DNA of 64,000 nucleotides from Tsukamurella sp. TY48 (lineage in GTDB: Bacteria > Actinomycetota > Actinomycetes > Mycobacteriales > Mycobacteriaceae), in assembly GCF_019656655.1 (NCBI RefSeq), contig NZ_BPMV01000001.1:2480001-2544000 (forward strand). Direction: 5' to 3'. The first letter of the stretch is position 1. The number at the start of each line of letters is the position of its first letter. Positions 27,250 to 35,593 of the stretch are shown piece after piece. The notes below the pieces were generated by a model. That model searched no databases, was not told the origin of the DNA, and saw nothing but the letters and a program-made list of their open reading frames with translations. A program made the translations under genes and the position numbers.

Positions 27250-27768
27250 TCATCGCTCCGGGGTGATGCCGAGGACGTCGATGGTGGTGGCCAGCCCGTC
27301 GTAATTGGTGGCCAGCATGACGATCTCGACCAGCTTGCGGTCGGTGTAGAACTCGGACAGCCGGGCCCAGGTGTCGTCCGTGATGGCCTTGGTCTGCACC
27401 AGCTCGGTGACGGCGGCGAGGAGCGCCGCGCTCTTGTCGTCCCACCCGGTGCCGTCGTAGATCCGCTCGAACTGGGTCTCGGTGAGGCCGGCCCGCGCGC
27501 CGATCCAGCGGTGGTGCATCGACTCGTACTTGTTGCCGCGCAGGTAGCCGACCCGCATGATCACGGTCTCCGACTCCGACCGCTTGAGGGCGCCGAAGGG
27601 CATCAGCATCCCCGAATATCCGAGCCAGCCGAGGAACACCCGGCGACTGCGGCCGAGCGTGGAGAACAGGTGCATGTCGTCGGCGCGAATCACTTTCGCG
27701 CCGACCCTGCTGATGGCGTAGTTGATCGGACCGAGCTGGCGGAGGCCGCCGGGAGTCACGCGCGTCAT
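27250..27768 (-). CDS. Carboxymuconolactone decarboxylase/AhpD-like protein (Rv0464c type)
   Basis: A 172-aa helical protein of the CMD/AhpD superfamily (ESETVIMRVGYLRGNKYESMHHRWIGA, in two helices). The AhpD CxxC pair is absent, so a peroxidase-coupling role is unlikely. The gene corresponds in place to Rv0464c next to ramB in mycobacteria. Its -10 TAGCGT (27775-27780) lies 6 nt before the ATG and overlaps the ramB stop codon, so it can be transcribed separately from ramB. Confidence 0.85.
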   Translation of the reverse strand: MTRVTPGGLRQLGPINYAISRVGAKVIRADDMHLFSTLGRSRRVFLGWLGYSGMLMPFGALKRSESETVIMRVGYLRGNKYESMHHRWIGARAGLTETQFERIYDGTGWDDKSAALLAAVTELVQTKAITDDTWARLSEFYTDRKLVEIVMLATNYDGLATTIDVLGITPER

Positions 27769-27777
27769 GTCTCGACG

Positions 27778-29178
27778 CTACTTGACGAGATACGGCGACA
27801 CCGTGGACCGATGCTCGTCGATGTCGAGCTCCTTGCCGATCGCGGGGAACGCGCGTTGCGAACAGCCCGCCCGCTCGCACACCCGGCAGCCGGCGCCGAT
27901 CGGGGTGGCGTTGGCGTCGGACAGGTCCAGGCCCCGCGCGTACACCAGCCGGTGTGCGTGCCGCAGCTCGCAGCCGATGCCGATGGCGAAGGTCTTGCCG
28001 GGCTGGCCGTACCGCGAGGCCCGCCGCTCCACGGTGCGCGCCACCCACAGGTAGTTCCGTCCGTCGGGCATTTCGACGATTTGCGTGATGATCTTGCCCG
28101 GCCACGCGAAGGTCTCGTACACGTTCCACAGCGGGCAGGTGCCGCCGGAGGCGGAGAAGTGGAAGCCGGTGGAGCTCTGCCGCTTACTCATGTTCCCGGC
28201 CCGGTCGACGCGGACGAAGGACAGGGGGACGCCGCGCAGGTTCGGCCGCTGCAGCGTGGAAAGACGATGCGCGATGGTCTCGTAGCTCACCGAGAAGAAC
28301 GCCGAGAGCCGCTCGATGTCGTACTGGAACTCCTCGGCGGCGCCGTGGAACTGCGTGTACGGCAGCACGACGGCGGCGGCGTAGTAGTTGGCCAGGCCGA
28401 GCCGGGCCAGGCTGCGAGCCTCGTCGGAGCCGAATCCGGCACCGTCGATCAGGGCCTCGATGTCGCGCCCGCACTCCAGGAAAGCGAGTTCAGCCGCCAT
28501 TTTGAAGACCTGCTGGCCGGGGGACAGGTGCAGGTTGATCTCCAGCACCCGGGTGCGCGGGTCGTACCGGTGCAGCACCGTCTCCCCGAGGTCCACGCGG
28601 CGCCGGATGGAGACGTTGTGCACGGCCTCGAGGCGGGTCACGATCTCGGTGCGCACGTCGGAGCTGTGCATCCGCATCCGCGCGGTGAGCTCCTCGGCGG
28701 CGGTGTCGAGCTCGTGGAAGTAGTTCTGCTGCTGGTAGAAGAACTCCCGCACCTCCTCGTGCGGATTGGGGATGCTGCCGCGGGCGCCGGGGTCGTTGCG
28801 GCCGTCGGTGACCTGGGCCAGCTGATCGGACACGCCGAGGTAGCGGCGGTGCAGCGCGACCATCGCCCGAGCGAAACCGGGGTGATCGCGCGCGAGATCG
28901 GACAGTTCCTCGGTGCTGGTGGGCGCGTCCACGTCCATGGTGACCTCGCGCAGCTCGGCGATGAGCCGGGTTTGGTCCTGCGAGTTGAAGAAGGAGGTGT
29001 CCACGCCGAAGACGTCGGTGATCTTGAGCAGCACGGGCACGCTGAGCGGCCGGACGTCGTGCTCGATCTGGTTCAGGTACGACGGGGAGATGTCCAGGGC
29101 CTCGGCCAGCGACGCCTGCGAGAGGCCGCGTTCCTTGCGGAGGCCGCGCAGCCGGGCGCCGACGAAGGTCTTGGACAT
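27778..29178 (-). CDS. ramB: RamB, regulator of acetate metabolism
   Basis: This 466-aa XRE-family regulator represses glyoxylate and acetate genes, including aceA, in corynebacteria and mycobacteria. It has an N-terminal helix-turn-helix (LRKERGLSQASLAEALDISPSYLNQIE, about residues 12-40), an IrrE-like middle and a C-terminal cysteine-bearing domain (GCELRH…GAGCRVCERAGCSQR) that could bind metal. It diverges from aceA. TAATAT (29186-29191) lies exactly 7 nt before the ATG, which implies a leaderless mRNA and sets the start. Confidence 0.93.
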   Translation of the reverse strand: MSKTFVGARLRGLRKERGLSQASLAEALDISPSYLNQIEHDVRPLSVPVLLKITDVFGVDTSFFNSQDQTRLIAELREVTMDVDAPTSTEELSDLARDHPGFARAMVALHRRYLGVSDQLAQVTDGRNDPGARGSIPNPHEEVREFFYQQQNYFHELDTAAEELTARMRMHSSDVRTEIVTRLEAVHNVSIRRRVDLGETVLHRYDPRTRVLEINLHLSPGQQVFKMAAELAFLECGRDIEALIDGAGFGSDEARSLARLGLANYYAAAVVLPYTQFHGAAEEFQYDIERLSAFFSVSYETIAHRLSTLQRPNLRGVPLSFVRVDRAGNMSKRQSSTGFHFSASGGTCPLWNVYETFAWPGKIITQIVEMPDGRNYLWVARTVERRASRYGQPGKTFAIGIGCELRHAHRLVYARGLDLSDANATPIGAGCRVCERAGCSQRAFPAIGKELDIDEHRSTVSPYLVK

Positions 29179-29185
29179 GCGGCGA

Positions 29186-29191
29186 ATATTA
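29186..29191 (-). promoter_or_regulatory. -10 box of ramB
   Basis: TAATAT on the minus strand, 7 nt before ATG 29178. It is the best -10 match among the leaderless promoters in this window. Confidence 0.65.
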
Positions 29192-29232
29192 GCCGTGGAC
29201 GCGCAGCTACCGGCGGGTTCGTCCGGTTCTTC

Positions 29233-29246
29233 ACCACCTTTGCAGT
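29233..29246. promoter_or_regulatory. RamB-like binding site
   Basis: ACCTTTGCA within this stretch differs at one position from AACTTTGCA, the core of the corynebacterial RamB motif. It is next to the GlxR-like site and 55-68 nt upstream of ramB, fitting autoregulation. This is an inference from the known consensus. Confidence 0.45.
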
Positions 29247-29259
29247 GATGTGCATCACA
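29244..29259. promoter_or_regulatory. GlxR/CRP-type binding site
   Basis: AGTGA-TGTGCA-TCACA fits the TGTGA-N6-TCACA consensus at all but one base and contains a perfect 14-nt palindrome. In Corynebacterium glutamicum GlxR controls ramB and aceA, so cAMP-linked control here is plausible. Confidence 0.62.
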
Positions 29260-29593
29260 AGGTCGCAGCGGCGGGCGGCATCGTCGGGCTACTGATCGGT
29301 AGCCGGGCGCCGGGAGCGGCCCGCCGACACCGGGCGACAAACTCCCAGTACGCGCGTACTTTTTGAACGAGTCGCGGACTCCCGCCTTCGCAAGATTCGC
29401 AAGATCGCCGTGATTTCATGGCTTGATTTGGCATCGCCGACCGTCTTGGCCTGCGGCTTTAGGTGTGGCACAGTGTGTGAAGGCGTTACGCCGGACGAGC
29501 GGATCGGGTTAGCGACACCCCCGGATCGCCACGCCCCGTCGAGGGGCGCCGGTTGCCTTTTGATCACTGACGCAACTTAAGAACGGGGAGCCA
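29260..29593. other. Intergenic region upstream of aceA
   Basis: No gene is seen. It contains a tandem direct repeat TTCGCAAGA-TTCGCAAGA (29387-29404) and a small palindrome GGCGTTACGCC about 110 nt before aceA, either of which could be a regulator site. No convincing -35/-10 pair for aceA was found, so its promoter is unassigned. Confidence 0.4.
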
Positions 29594-30886
29594 ATGAGCA
29601 CCGTCGGACAGCCGAGGACCGCCGCCGAGATCCAGCAGGATTGGGACACCAACCCGCGCTGGAAGGGCATCACGCGTGACTACACCGCCGCTCAGGTCGA
29701 GGAGCTTCAGGGCACCGTCGTCGAGGACCACACCCTCGCGCGCCGTGGCGCCGAGATCCTCTGGGAGGGCGTGACCAAGGGCGACGACAGCTACATCAAC
29801 GCCCTGGGTGCCCTCACCGGCAACATGGCCGTGCAGCAGGTGCGCGCCGGCCTCAAGGCCATCTACCTCTCCGGCTGGCAGGTCGCCGGCGACGCGAACC
29901 TCTCGGGCCACACCTACCCCGACCAGTCGCTGTACCCGGCCAACTCGGTTCCGGCCGTCGTGCGTCGCATCAACAACGCGCTGCTGCGCGCCGACGAGAT
30001 CTCCCGCGTCGAGGGTGACACCTCGATCGACAACTGGCTCGTCCCGATCGTCGCGGACGGCGAGGCCGGCTTCGGTGGCGCCCTCAACGTGTACGAGCTG
30101 CAGAAGGCCATGATCGCCGCGGGTGCCGCCGGTACCCACTGGGAGGATCAGCTCGCCTCGGAGAAGAAGTGCGGCCACCTCGGCGGCAAGGTGCTCATCC
30201 CCACCCAGCAGCACATCCGCACGCTGACCTCGGCCCGTCTGGCCGCTGACGTGGCGAACACCCCCACCGTTGTCATCGCGCGTACCGACGCCGAGGCCGC
30301 CACCCTGATCACCTCGGACGTGGACGACCGCGACAAGCCCTTCGTCACCGGTGAGCGCACCGCCGAGGGCTTCTACAACGTCAAGAACGGCATCGAGCCC
30401 TGCATCGCTCGCGCCAAGGCCTACGCGCCCTACGCCGACCTGATCTGGATGGAGACCGGTACCCCCGATCTCGAGCTCGCCAAGAAGTTCGCCGAGTCGG
30501 TCAAGGCCGAGTTCCCGGACCAGCTGCTGGCCTACAACTGCTCGCCGTCCTTCAACTGGAAGCAGCACCTGGACGACGCGACCATCGCGAAGTTCCAGAA
30601 CGAGCTGGGCGCCATGGGCTTCAAGTTCCAGTTCATCACCCTGGCCGGCTTCCACGCCCTCAACTACTCGATGTTCGACCTGGCTTACGGCTACGCCCGC
30701 AACCAGATGTCGGCCTACGTCGAGCTGCAGGAGCGCGAGTTCGCTTCGGAGGAGCGCGGTTACACCGCCACCAAGCACCAGCGTGAGGTCGGCGCCGGTT
30801 ACTTCGACCGCATCGCCACCACCGTCGACCCGGAGAGCTCGACCACCGCGCTCAAGGGCTCGACCGAGGAGGGCCAGTTCCACTAA
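29594..30886 (+). CDS. aceA: Isocitrate lyase
   Basis: The 430-aa enzyme splits isocitrate into glyoxylate and succinate, the first step of the glyoxylate shunt used on acetate and fatty acids. The catalytic KKCGH is at residues 191-195 and the family blocks [26 protein letters not shown] and CSPSFNWK are present. Length matches the short prokaryotic ICL1 form. An SD (GGGGAG) precedes the ATG. Highly biased codons suggest strong expression. A hairpin terminator follows, so it is transcribed separately from fadB2, although their functions are linked. Confidence 0.97.
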   Translation: MSTVGQPRTAAEIQQDWDTNPRWKGITRDYTAAQVEELQGTVVEDHTLARRGAEILWEGVTKGDDSYINALGALTGNMAVQQVRAGLKAIYLSGWQVAGDANLSGHTYPDQSLYPANSVPAVVRRINNALLRADEISRVEGDTSIDNWLVPIVADGEAGFGGALNVYELQKAMIAAGAAGTHWEDQLASEKKCGHLGGKVLIPTQQHIRTLTSARLAADVANTPTVVIARTDAEAATLITSDVDDRDKPFVTGERTAEGFYNVKNGIEPCIARAKAYAPYADLIWMETGTPDLELAKKFAESVKAEFPDQLLAYNCSPSFNWKQHLDDATIAKFQNELGAMGFKFQFITLAGFHALNYSMFDLAYGYARNQMSAYVELQEREFASEERGYTATKHQREVGAGYFDRIATTVDPESSTTALKGSTEEGQFH

Positions 30887-30938
30887 GGAATTGGCTGCGG
30901 GAGTTCACTGAGCTGCCGTGACATGAACCACCGACTGT

Positions 30939-30969
30939 CGGGGGTGGGTCCACACCGGACCCGCCCCCG
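30939..30969 (+). terminator. Hairpin terminator of aceA
   Basis: A 13-bp stem (CGGGGGTGGGTCC with GGACCCGCCCCCG, one G-U pair) and 5-nt loop lies 53 nt after the aceA stop. Confidence 0.72.
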
Positions 30970-31013
30970 TCGTCGTATCCATCGCAGATTCTTGATCGAG
31001 ACTGGGAAACACT

Positions 31014-31883
31014 ATGACTGAGAAGATCTCGCGCGTCGGCGTCGTCGGCGCCGGCCAGATGGGCGGCGGCATCGCCGAGGTGTCCGCCCGCGCAGGCGCC
31101 GATGTACTGGTCTGGGAGGCCACCGAGGAGCTCGCGACCGGCGGTCGCGCCCGCATCCTCAAGTCGCTGGACCGCGCCGTGTCCAGCGGCAAGATCACCG
31201 AGCGGGAGCGGGACCAGGCCGCCGAGCGGCTGACCTTCACCACCGATCTCGCCGACTTCGCCGACCGCCAGCTGGTGGTCGAGGCGATCGTGGAGAACGA
31301 GGCCGTCAAGGCCGAGATCTTCGGCAAGCTCGACGAGGTCATCACCGACCCCGATGCCGTGCTCGCGTCCAACACCTCGTCGCTGCCGATCCAGCGCATC
31401 GCCACCGCCACGAAGAACCCCGGCCGCGTGCTGGGCCTGCACTTCTTCAACCCGGTGCCGGTGCTGCCGCTGGTCGAGGTGATCAGCTCGCTGTCGACCT
31501 CGGAGACCGCCTCGGCCCGCGCCGAGCAGTTCGCCTCCGAGGTACTGGGCAAGCAGGTCGTGCGTGCCACCGACCGGTCCGGCTTCATCGTCAACGCGCT
31601 GCTGGTGCCCTACCTGCTCTCCGCGATCCGCATGTACGAGTCGGGCTTCGCCACCGCCGAGGACATCGACAAGGGCATGACGCTCGGCTGCGCGCACCCG
31701 ATGGGTCCGCTCAAGCTGGCCGATCTCGTGGGCCTGGACACGGTGAAGTTCATCGCCGACGCCATGTACGCCGAGTACAAGGAGCCCACCTACGCCGCGC
31801 CGCCGCTGCTGCTGCGTCTCGTGGAGGCCGGCTACGTCGGCAAGAAGTCCGGCCGCGGTATCTACGAGTACCCCGCCAAGTAG
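31014..31883 (+). CDS. fadB2: 3-hydroxybutyryl-CoA dehydrogenase
   Basis: The 289-aa enzyme oxidises 3-hydroxyacyl-CoA to 3-oxoacyl-CoA with NAD in fatty-acid degradation (or runs in reverse). The N-terminal NAD fold has GAGQMGGG (about residues 12-19), the catalytic region SNTSSLPI…LHFFNPVP contains the His, and the C-terminal helical domain (HPMGPLKLADLVGLD) is standard. It follows aceA as fadB2 (Rv0468) follows icl1 in M. tuberculosis. Together they fit growth on fatty acids. Confidence 0.93.
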   Translation: MTEKISRVGVVGAGQMGGGIAEVSARAGADVLVWEATEELATGGRARILKSLDRAVSSGKITERERDQAAERLTFTTDLADFADRQLVVEAIVENEAVKAEIFGKLDEVITDPDAVLASNTSSLPIQRIATATKNPGRVLGLHFFNPVPVLPLVEVISSLSTSETASARAEQFASEVLGKQVVRATDRSGFIVNALLVPYLLSAIRMYESGFATAEDIDKGMTLGCAHPMGPLKLADLVGLDTVKFIADAMYAEYKEPTYAAPPLLLRLVEAGYVGKKSGRGIYEYPAK

Positions 31884-31929
31884 CCCGGCACCGTCCGGCC
31901 CCGTCGGCCACCGTCGGCCGGCCCCGCCG

Positions 31930-31992
31930 GACTTAACAGCGTTAGCCCACACTGTTTCCCCAGGATGCGGTGTGGGCTAATGCTGTTAAGTC
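31930..31992. repeat. Large near-perfect inverted repeat (23-bp arms, 17-nt loop)
   Basis: The arms 31930-31952 and 31970-31992 are complementary at 22 of 23 positions, with one G-T pair. The sequence is AT-richer than its surroundings and has no T-run. It lies 47 nt after fadB2 and 77 nt before the flavoprotein start. It may be a terminator, a mobile palindrome or an operator. Confidence 0.75.
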
Positions 31993-32020
31993 GGGAAGTG
32001 GCGGTTGCTGTTTGCTGGAT

Positions 32021-32038
32021 TGGCAAGGAATATTGCCA
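32021..32038. promoter_or_regulatory. Operator-like palindrome TGGCAA-N6-TTGCCA
   Basis: This perfect 6+6 inverted repeat ends 31 nt before the flavoprotein ATG and overlaps a possible -10 (GAATAT) with TTGCTG 17 nt upstream as a weak -35. It would suit a repressor site for the downstream pair. Confidence 0.45.
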
Positions 32039-32068
32039 GACGGTGCGCGGGTGGGCACGGTGGGATGC

Positions 32069-33016
32069 ATGAGCGAGAACATCATCGACACCGTCATCGT
32101 GGGCGGCGGGGCCGCGGGCCTCACCGCGGCCCAGGTCCTCGGCCGGGCGCGGCGCAGCGTCGTCGTGCTGGACGCCGGATCGCCCCGCAACGCCCCCGCC
32201 GCGCACATGCACGGCTACCTCGGCCACGACGGCCTCAATCCTGCGGAGCTGCTGCGCATCGGGCGCGACGAGGCGCAGGCCTACGGCGTGCGCATCCTCT
32301 CCGGCGCCGCGACCGGCGTGCGCCGCGACGGCGACCTCATCGAGGTGACCGCCGGCGACGAGGTGCTGCGCGCCCGCACCCTGCTGGTGGCCACCGGCCT
32401 GCGCGACGAGCTGCCGTCGATCGACGGTGTCGCCGAGCGGTTCGGCCGCGACGCGATCCACTGCCCCTTCTGCCACGGCTACGAGGTGCGCGACCGCCCG
32501 CTGGCCGTGCTCGGCGGCGACAACGCGGCGATGTCGGTGCACCAGGCGCTGCTGATCCCGCAGTGGTCGCGCGACCTGATCTTCTTCACCAACGGCCTCG
32601 ACATCGACGCCGCCGACCGGGAGAAGATCGAGGCCCGCGGTGTGCGGATCGTCGACGGGAAGGTCGACGGGCTCGATGTGGCCGACGACCGGCTGCGCGC
32701 CGTCCGCCTGGCCGACGGCACCGAGATCGCGCGGGAGGCCGTCTTCGTCGGCCCGCGGTTCGTGCCGCAGGACGAGCTGCTGCTCGAACTCGGCGCCGAG
32801 CGGGGCGAGAACGGCTTCGTGCCCGTCGATCCGATGGGCCGCGCGCTACCCGGCGTGTGGGCCGCGGGCAACGTGGTGAACCCGATGGCGCAGGTGATCG
32901 TCGCCGCCGGTGCCGGCTCGGTGGCCGCCGCCGCGATCAGCGCGCATCTCCTGGAGCGGGACATCGACGCCGAGCTGGCCCGGGCGCGCGGGGAGCGGGC
33001 TAGCCTGGCGCCATGA
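32069..33016 (+). CDS. Thioredoxin-reductase-like FAD oxidoreductase
   Basis: A 315-aa flavoprotein of the thioredoxin reductase superfamily. The FAD-binding GGGAAGL motif is near residue 12, the second nucleotide motif is LGGDNAAM near 151, and the redox-type pair CPFCHGYE is present (about residue 133). The group includes single-enzyme disulphide oxidoreductases (GliT/HlmI-like) and orphan TrxR homologues. Its stop overlaps the start of a methyltransferase gene by 4 nt, a pairing that suggests thiol chemistry plus methylation. Natural substrate unknown. Confidence 0.88.
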   Translation: MSENIIDTVIVGGGAAGLTAAQVLGRARRSVVVLDAGSPRNAPAAHMHGYLGHDGLNPAELLRIGRDEAQAYGVRILSGAATGVRRDGDLIEVTAGDEVLRARTLLVATGLRDELPSIDGVAERFGRDAIHCPFCHGYEVRDRPLAVLGGDNAAMSVHQALLIPQWSRDLIFFTNGLDIDAADREKIEARGVRIVDGKVDGLDVADDRLRAVRLADGTEIAREAVFVGPRFVPQDELLLELGAERGENGFVPVDPMGRALPGVWAAGNVVNPMAQVIVAAGAGSVAAAAISAHLLERDIDAELARARGERASLAP

Positions 33017-33783
33017 ACGCGGGCGCCCTCGACCGGGTGGAATCGATGCTGGACCGCAGCCGGCTGCACCACGAGCCACAGCGGGTGCACGGATACCTCG
33101 ACGTGCTCGGACCCGGCGTCGAGCGGCCCGCGGGCCTGAGCCACATGCTGATGAACGCGCCCGCAGTGGCCGCGGTCTACGAGAAGGCCTGGCGCCCGGC
33201 CTTCACCCGCCTGTTCAGCCTGGGCGGCACCGGCACCCTGAGCCGCCAGGACGTGCTGCTCGACGATCTCGCCTCGGGCGGCGACCGACGCATCCTCGAC
33301 GTGGCCTGCGGCCCCGGCCTCTATACCCGGCCGCTGGGGCGCAGGCTGTCCGGCGACGGGATCGCCGTGGGGCTGGACGTCTCCGAACCGATGCTGAGAC
33401 GGGCGGTGCGGGACAACTCCGCCGACCGCGTGGCCTATGTCCGCGGAAGCGCGCTGGACCTGCCTTTCGCCGACGGCACCTTCGACACCGTGGTCTGTCT
33501 GGCCGCGCTCTACCTGATTCCGGCTCCGCGCTTGGCTGTTCGCGAGATCGCGCGGGTCACCGCGCCCGGCGGGCGGGTGGCCCTGTTCACCTCGCTGCAG
33601 ACTCCACTGACCTCGGTGTTCGGCGCCTCCGCCGAACGGGCCACCGGCTTCCGCTGGTTCGGCCGCGACGAGATCACCGGTTGGCTCCGTGAGGACGGTC
33701 TCACCGATGTGCAGCAGACGCTCAGCGGCCAGGGGCAGTTCGTGACTGGTATCGCGCCCGCGGAGCCGGCTCAGTCGGGGTAG
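33013..33783 (+). CDS. Class I SAM-dependent methyltransferase
   Basis: A 256-aa methyltransferase with motif I LDVACGPGLYTR (about residues 95-106), an acidic motif II (VGLDVSEPM), DLPFADGTFDTVVCLAAL and a post-motif PGGRVALF, which is the UbiE/COQ5-like layout. The N-terminal 80 residues are an extra helical part. It is translationally coupled to the TrxR-like gene. Its 3' end overlaps the convergent LysR gene by 13 nt. Confidence 0.88.
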   Translation: MNAGALDRVESMLDRSRLHHEPQRVHGYLDVLGPGVERPAGLSHMLMNAPAVAAVYEKAWRPAFTRLFSLGGTGTLSRQDVLLDDLASGGDRRILDVACGPGLYTRPLGRRLSGDGIAVGLDVSEPMLRRAVRDNSADRVAYVRGSALDLPFADGTFDTVVCLAALYLIPAPRLAVREIARVTAPGGRVALFTSLQTPLTSVFGASAERATGFRWFGRDEITGWLREDGLTDVQQTLSGQGQFVTGIAPAEPAQSG

Positions 33784-34700
33784 GCCTCCAGGAGTACTGT
33801 GCGAAGCCGGTTCCTGGTGTGCGGCAACCACAGTGCCTGCAGGGGGACCTTCGGCGCATCGTCGAGATCGCGCACCACCACCTGGCCGTCGAACTGCGGC
33901 CCGGCGGGATCGGTCACGAAGGCGGCGGCCCGGGGCTGCGTGAGGACCGCGGTGACCGGGGGAGTGCCCTGGACCCGGTTGACCACCAGATCTGGATCGA
34001 AACCCGCGCGGCGGCACTGCGCCGCAAGGAAATCGGTGTACGACGAGGCGTGCTGTGGCGCCCACACGGTGATCGGCGACCCGGCCAGATCGGTCAACGT
34101 GAGTGATTCCCGCTGCGCCAGAGGGTGATCACGGTGCAGTGCGATCCGGAGCGGGTGGTAGGTGAGGGTGGCCCCCGCGAGCCGCTCCGGGGTGGCCGTG
34201 CCACGCCGCAGAACCAGATCGACGGTGCCCCGCTGCAATTCCTCGACCATCGCCGAGGGGAACAGCTCGCGCACCGTGATCGACGGTGAATCCGGGTGCG
34301 CGATGAGCGGTTCCAGGAGGATGTACGTCTCTCGCGCCGTCACCGCGGGACTCCGCCCGACCACGAAAGGCGGGGGCGTCGTGGAACTGGCCTTGCGGGC
34401 CCGCAGGGCGAGCTGGCGGGCACCGGCGAGGAGCGTGGGAGCACCGTCGTACAGGCTCACCGCCGCGGGCGTGGGCGCCAGGCGGCGCCCCGACCGGACG
34501 AACAGCGCCACGCCCAGCTCGCGTTCGAGCTGCTTGAGTGCGGCCGAGAGCGCCTGCTGGCTCAGATGCAGGCGTGCCGCCGCAGCGGAGAGCGAGGGTT
34601 CCTCCATCGCGGCGACGAACTGCTCCAGCCTGCGCAGGTCGGGGACGGTGTCGTGGGTGGGCACCACCCCATATTCGCACAAGAGTTGATTGTGAATCAT
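33771..34700 (-). CDS. LysR-family transcriptional regulator
   Basis: The 309-aa protein has a winged helix-turn-helix at the N-terminus (FVAAMEEPSLSAAAARLHLSQQALSAALKQLE, about residues 28-59) and a periplasmic-binding-type effector domain. It is divergent from the SDR gene at 34789 with an 88-nt gap, the standard arrangement for a LysR regulator and its target. The effector is unknown. A GTG at 34664 is an alternative start and would give a conventional shorter N-terminus. Confidence 0.88.
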   Translation of the reverse strand: MIHNQLLCEYGVVPTHDTVPDLRRLEQFVAAMEEPSLSAAAARLHLSQQALSAALKQLERELGVALFVRSGRRLAPTPAAVSLYDGAPTLLAGARQLALRARKASSTTPPPFVVGRSPAVTARETYILLEPLIAHPDSPSITVRELFPSAMVEELQRGTVDLVLRRGTATPERLAGATLTYHPLRIALHRDHPLAQRESLTLTDLAGSPITVWAPQHASSYTDFLAAQCRRAGFDPDLVVNRVQGTPPVTAVLTQPRAAAFVTDPAGPQFDGQVVVRDLDDAPKVPLQALWLPHTRNRLRTVLLEAYPD

Positions 34701-34788
34701 CCATGAAGTCTCGATTGTTGTTTGTCGATGCCGCGCCTACCGTTGGAATCGCAACACATTCGCATTCGACGAACAGGGAGAACGCAGT

Positions 34789-35541
34789 ATGAGCATCCTC
34801 ACGGGCAAGTCCGCAGTCGTCGCCGGTGGCGGCAAGAACCTCGGTGGTCTGGTGAGCCGCCACCTCGCCGGACTCGGTGCCAACGTGGCCGTGCACTACA
34901 ACAGCGCCTCGTCGGAGGCGGAGGCCCGCGAGACCGCCGCGGCCGTCGAGGCCGAGGGCGGCAAGGCACTGCTGTTCCAGGGCGATCTCACCAAGCCGGC
35001 GAAGGTGGCCGAGCTCTTCGACGCGGCCAAGGACGCCTTCGGCGGCATCGACATCGCGGTCAACACCTCGGGCAAGGTGCTGCGCAAGCCGATCCTGGAA
35101 ACGTCGGAGGTCGAGTACGACTCGATGTTCGACGTCAACGCCAAGGCCGCCTACTTCTTCATCAAGGAGGCCGGCCGCACGCTCAACGACAACGGTTCGC
35201 TGGTCACCGTGGTCACCGCGCTGCTCGGCGCTTTCACCGACGGCTACTCCACCTATGCGGGCGGCAAGAGCCCGGTGGAGCACTTCAACCGCGCGGCGGC
35301 CAAGGAGTACGGCGTGCGCGGCATCAACGTCAACGCCATCGCCCCCGGCCCCATGGACACCCCGTTCTTCTACGGCCAGGAGACCCCGGAGCGCGTCGAG
35401 TTCCACAAGTCGCAGGGCATGGGCAACCGCCTCACCCTGATCGACGACATCGCGCCGATCATCGACCTGCTGGTCACCCCGGGCGGCCACTGGATCACCG
35501 GGCAGACGCTGTTCGCCAACGGCGGCTACACCACGCGCTGA
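34789..35541 (+). CDS. Short-chain dehydrogenase/reductase under LysR control
   Basis: A 250-aa SDR. The cofactor motif is GGGKNLGG (about residues 13-20), the active site is YAGGK and the usual Ser is replaced by Thr (VTVVTALLGAF). The NNAG motif reads NTSG. The C-terminus (GHWITGQTLFANGGYTTR) is standard. An SD (AGGGAGAA) precedes the ATG. It is probably regulated by the divergent LysR gene. The altered motifs make this an atypical SDR and the substrate is unknown. Confidence 0.88.
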   Translation: MSILTGKSAVVAGGGKNLGGLVSRHLAGLGANVAVHYNSASSEAEARETAAAVEAEGGKALLFQGDLTKPAKVAELFDAAKDAFGGIDIAVNTSGKVLRKPILETSEVEYDSMFDVNAKAAYFFIKEAGRTLNDNGSLVTVVTALLGAFTDGYSTYAGGKSPVEHFNRAAAKEYGVRGINVNAIAPGPMDTPFFYGQETPERVEFHKSQGMGNRLTLIDDIAPIIDLLVTPGGHWITGQTLFANGGYTTR

Positions 35542-35593
35542 CTTCGGTCGCCTTAGGATTGGGCGTCCCGTCGCTGCCCCGGAGGAGAACGAA

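Noticed and set aside
27220-29295. A 691-codon open frame antisense to ramB
   Set aside because: The translation is low-complexity and unlike any protein, while the opposite strand encodes RamB.
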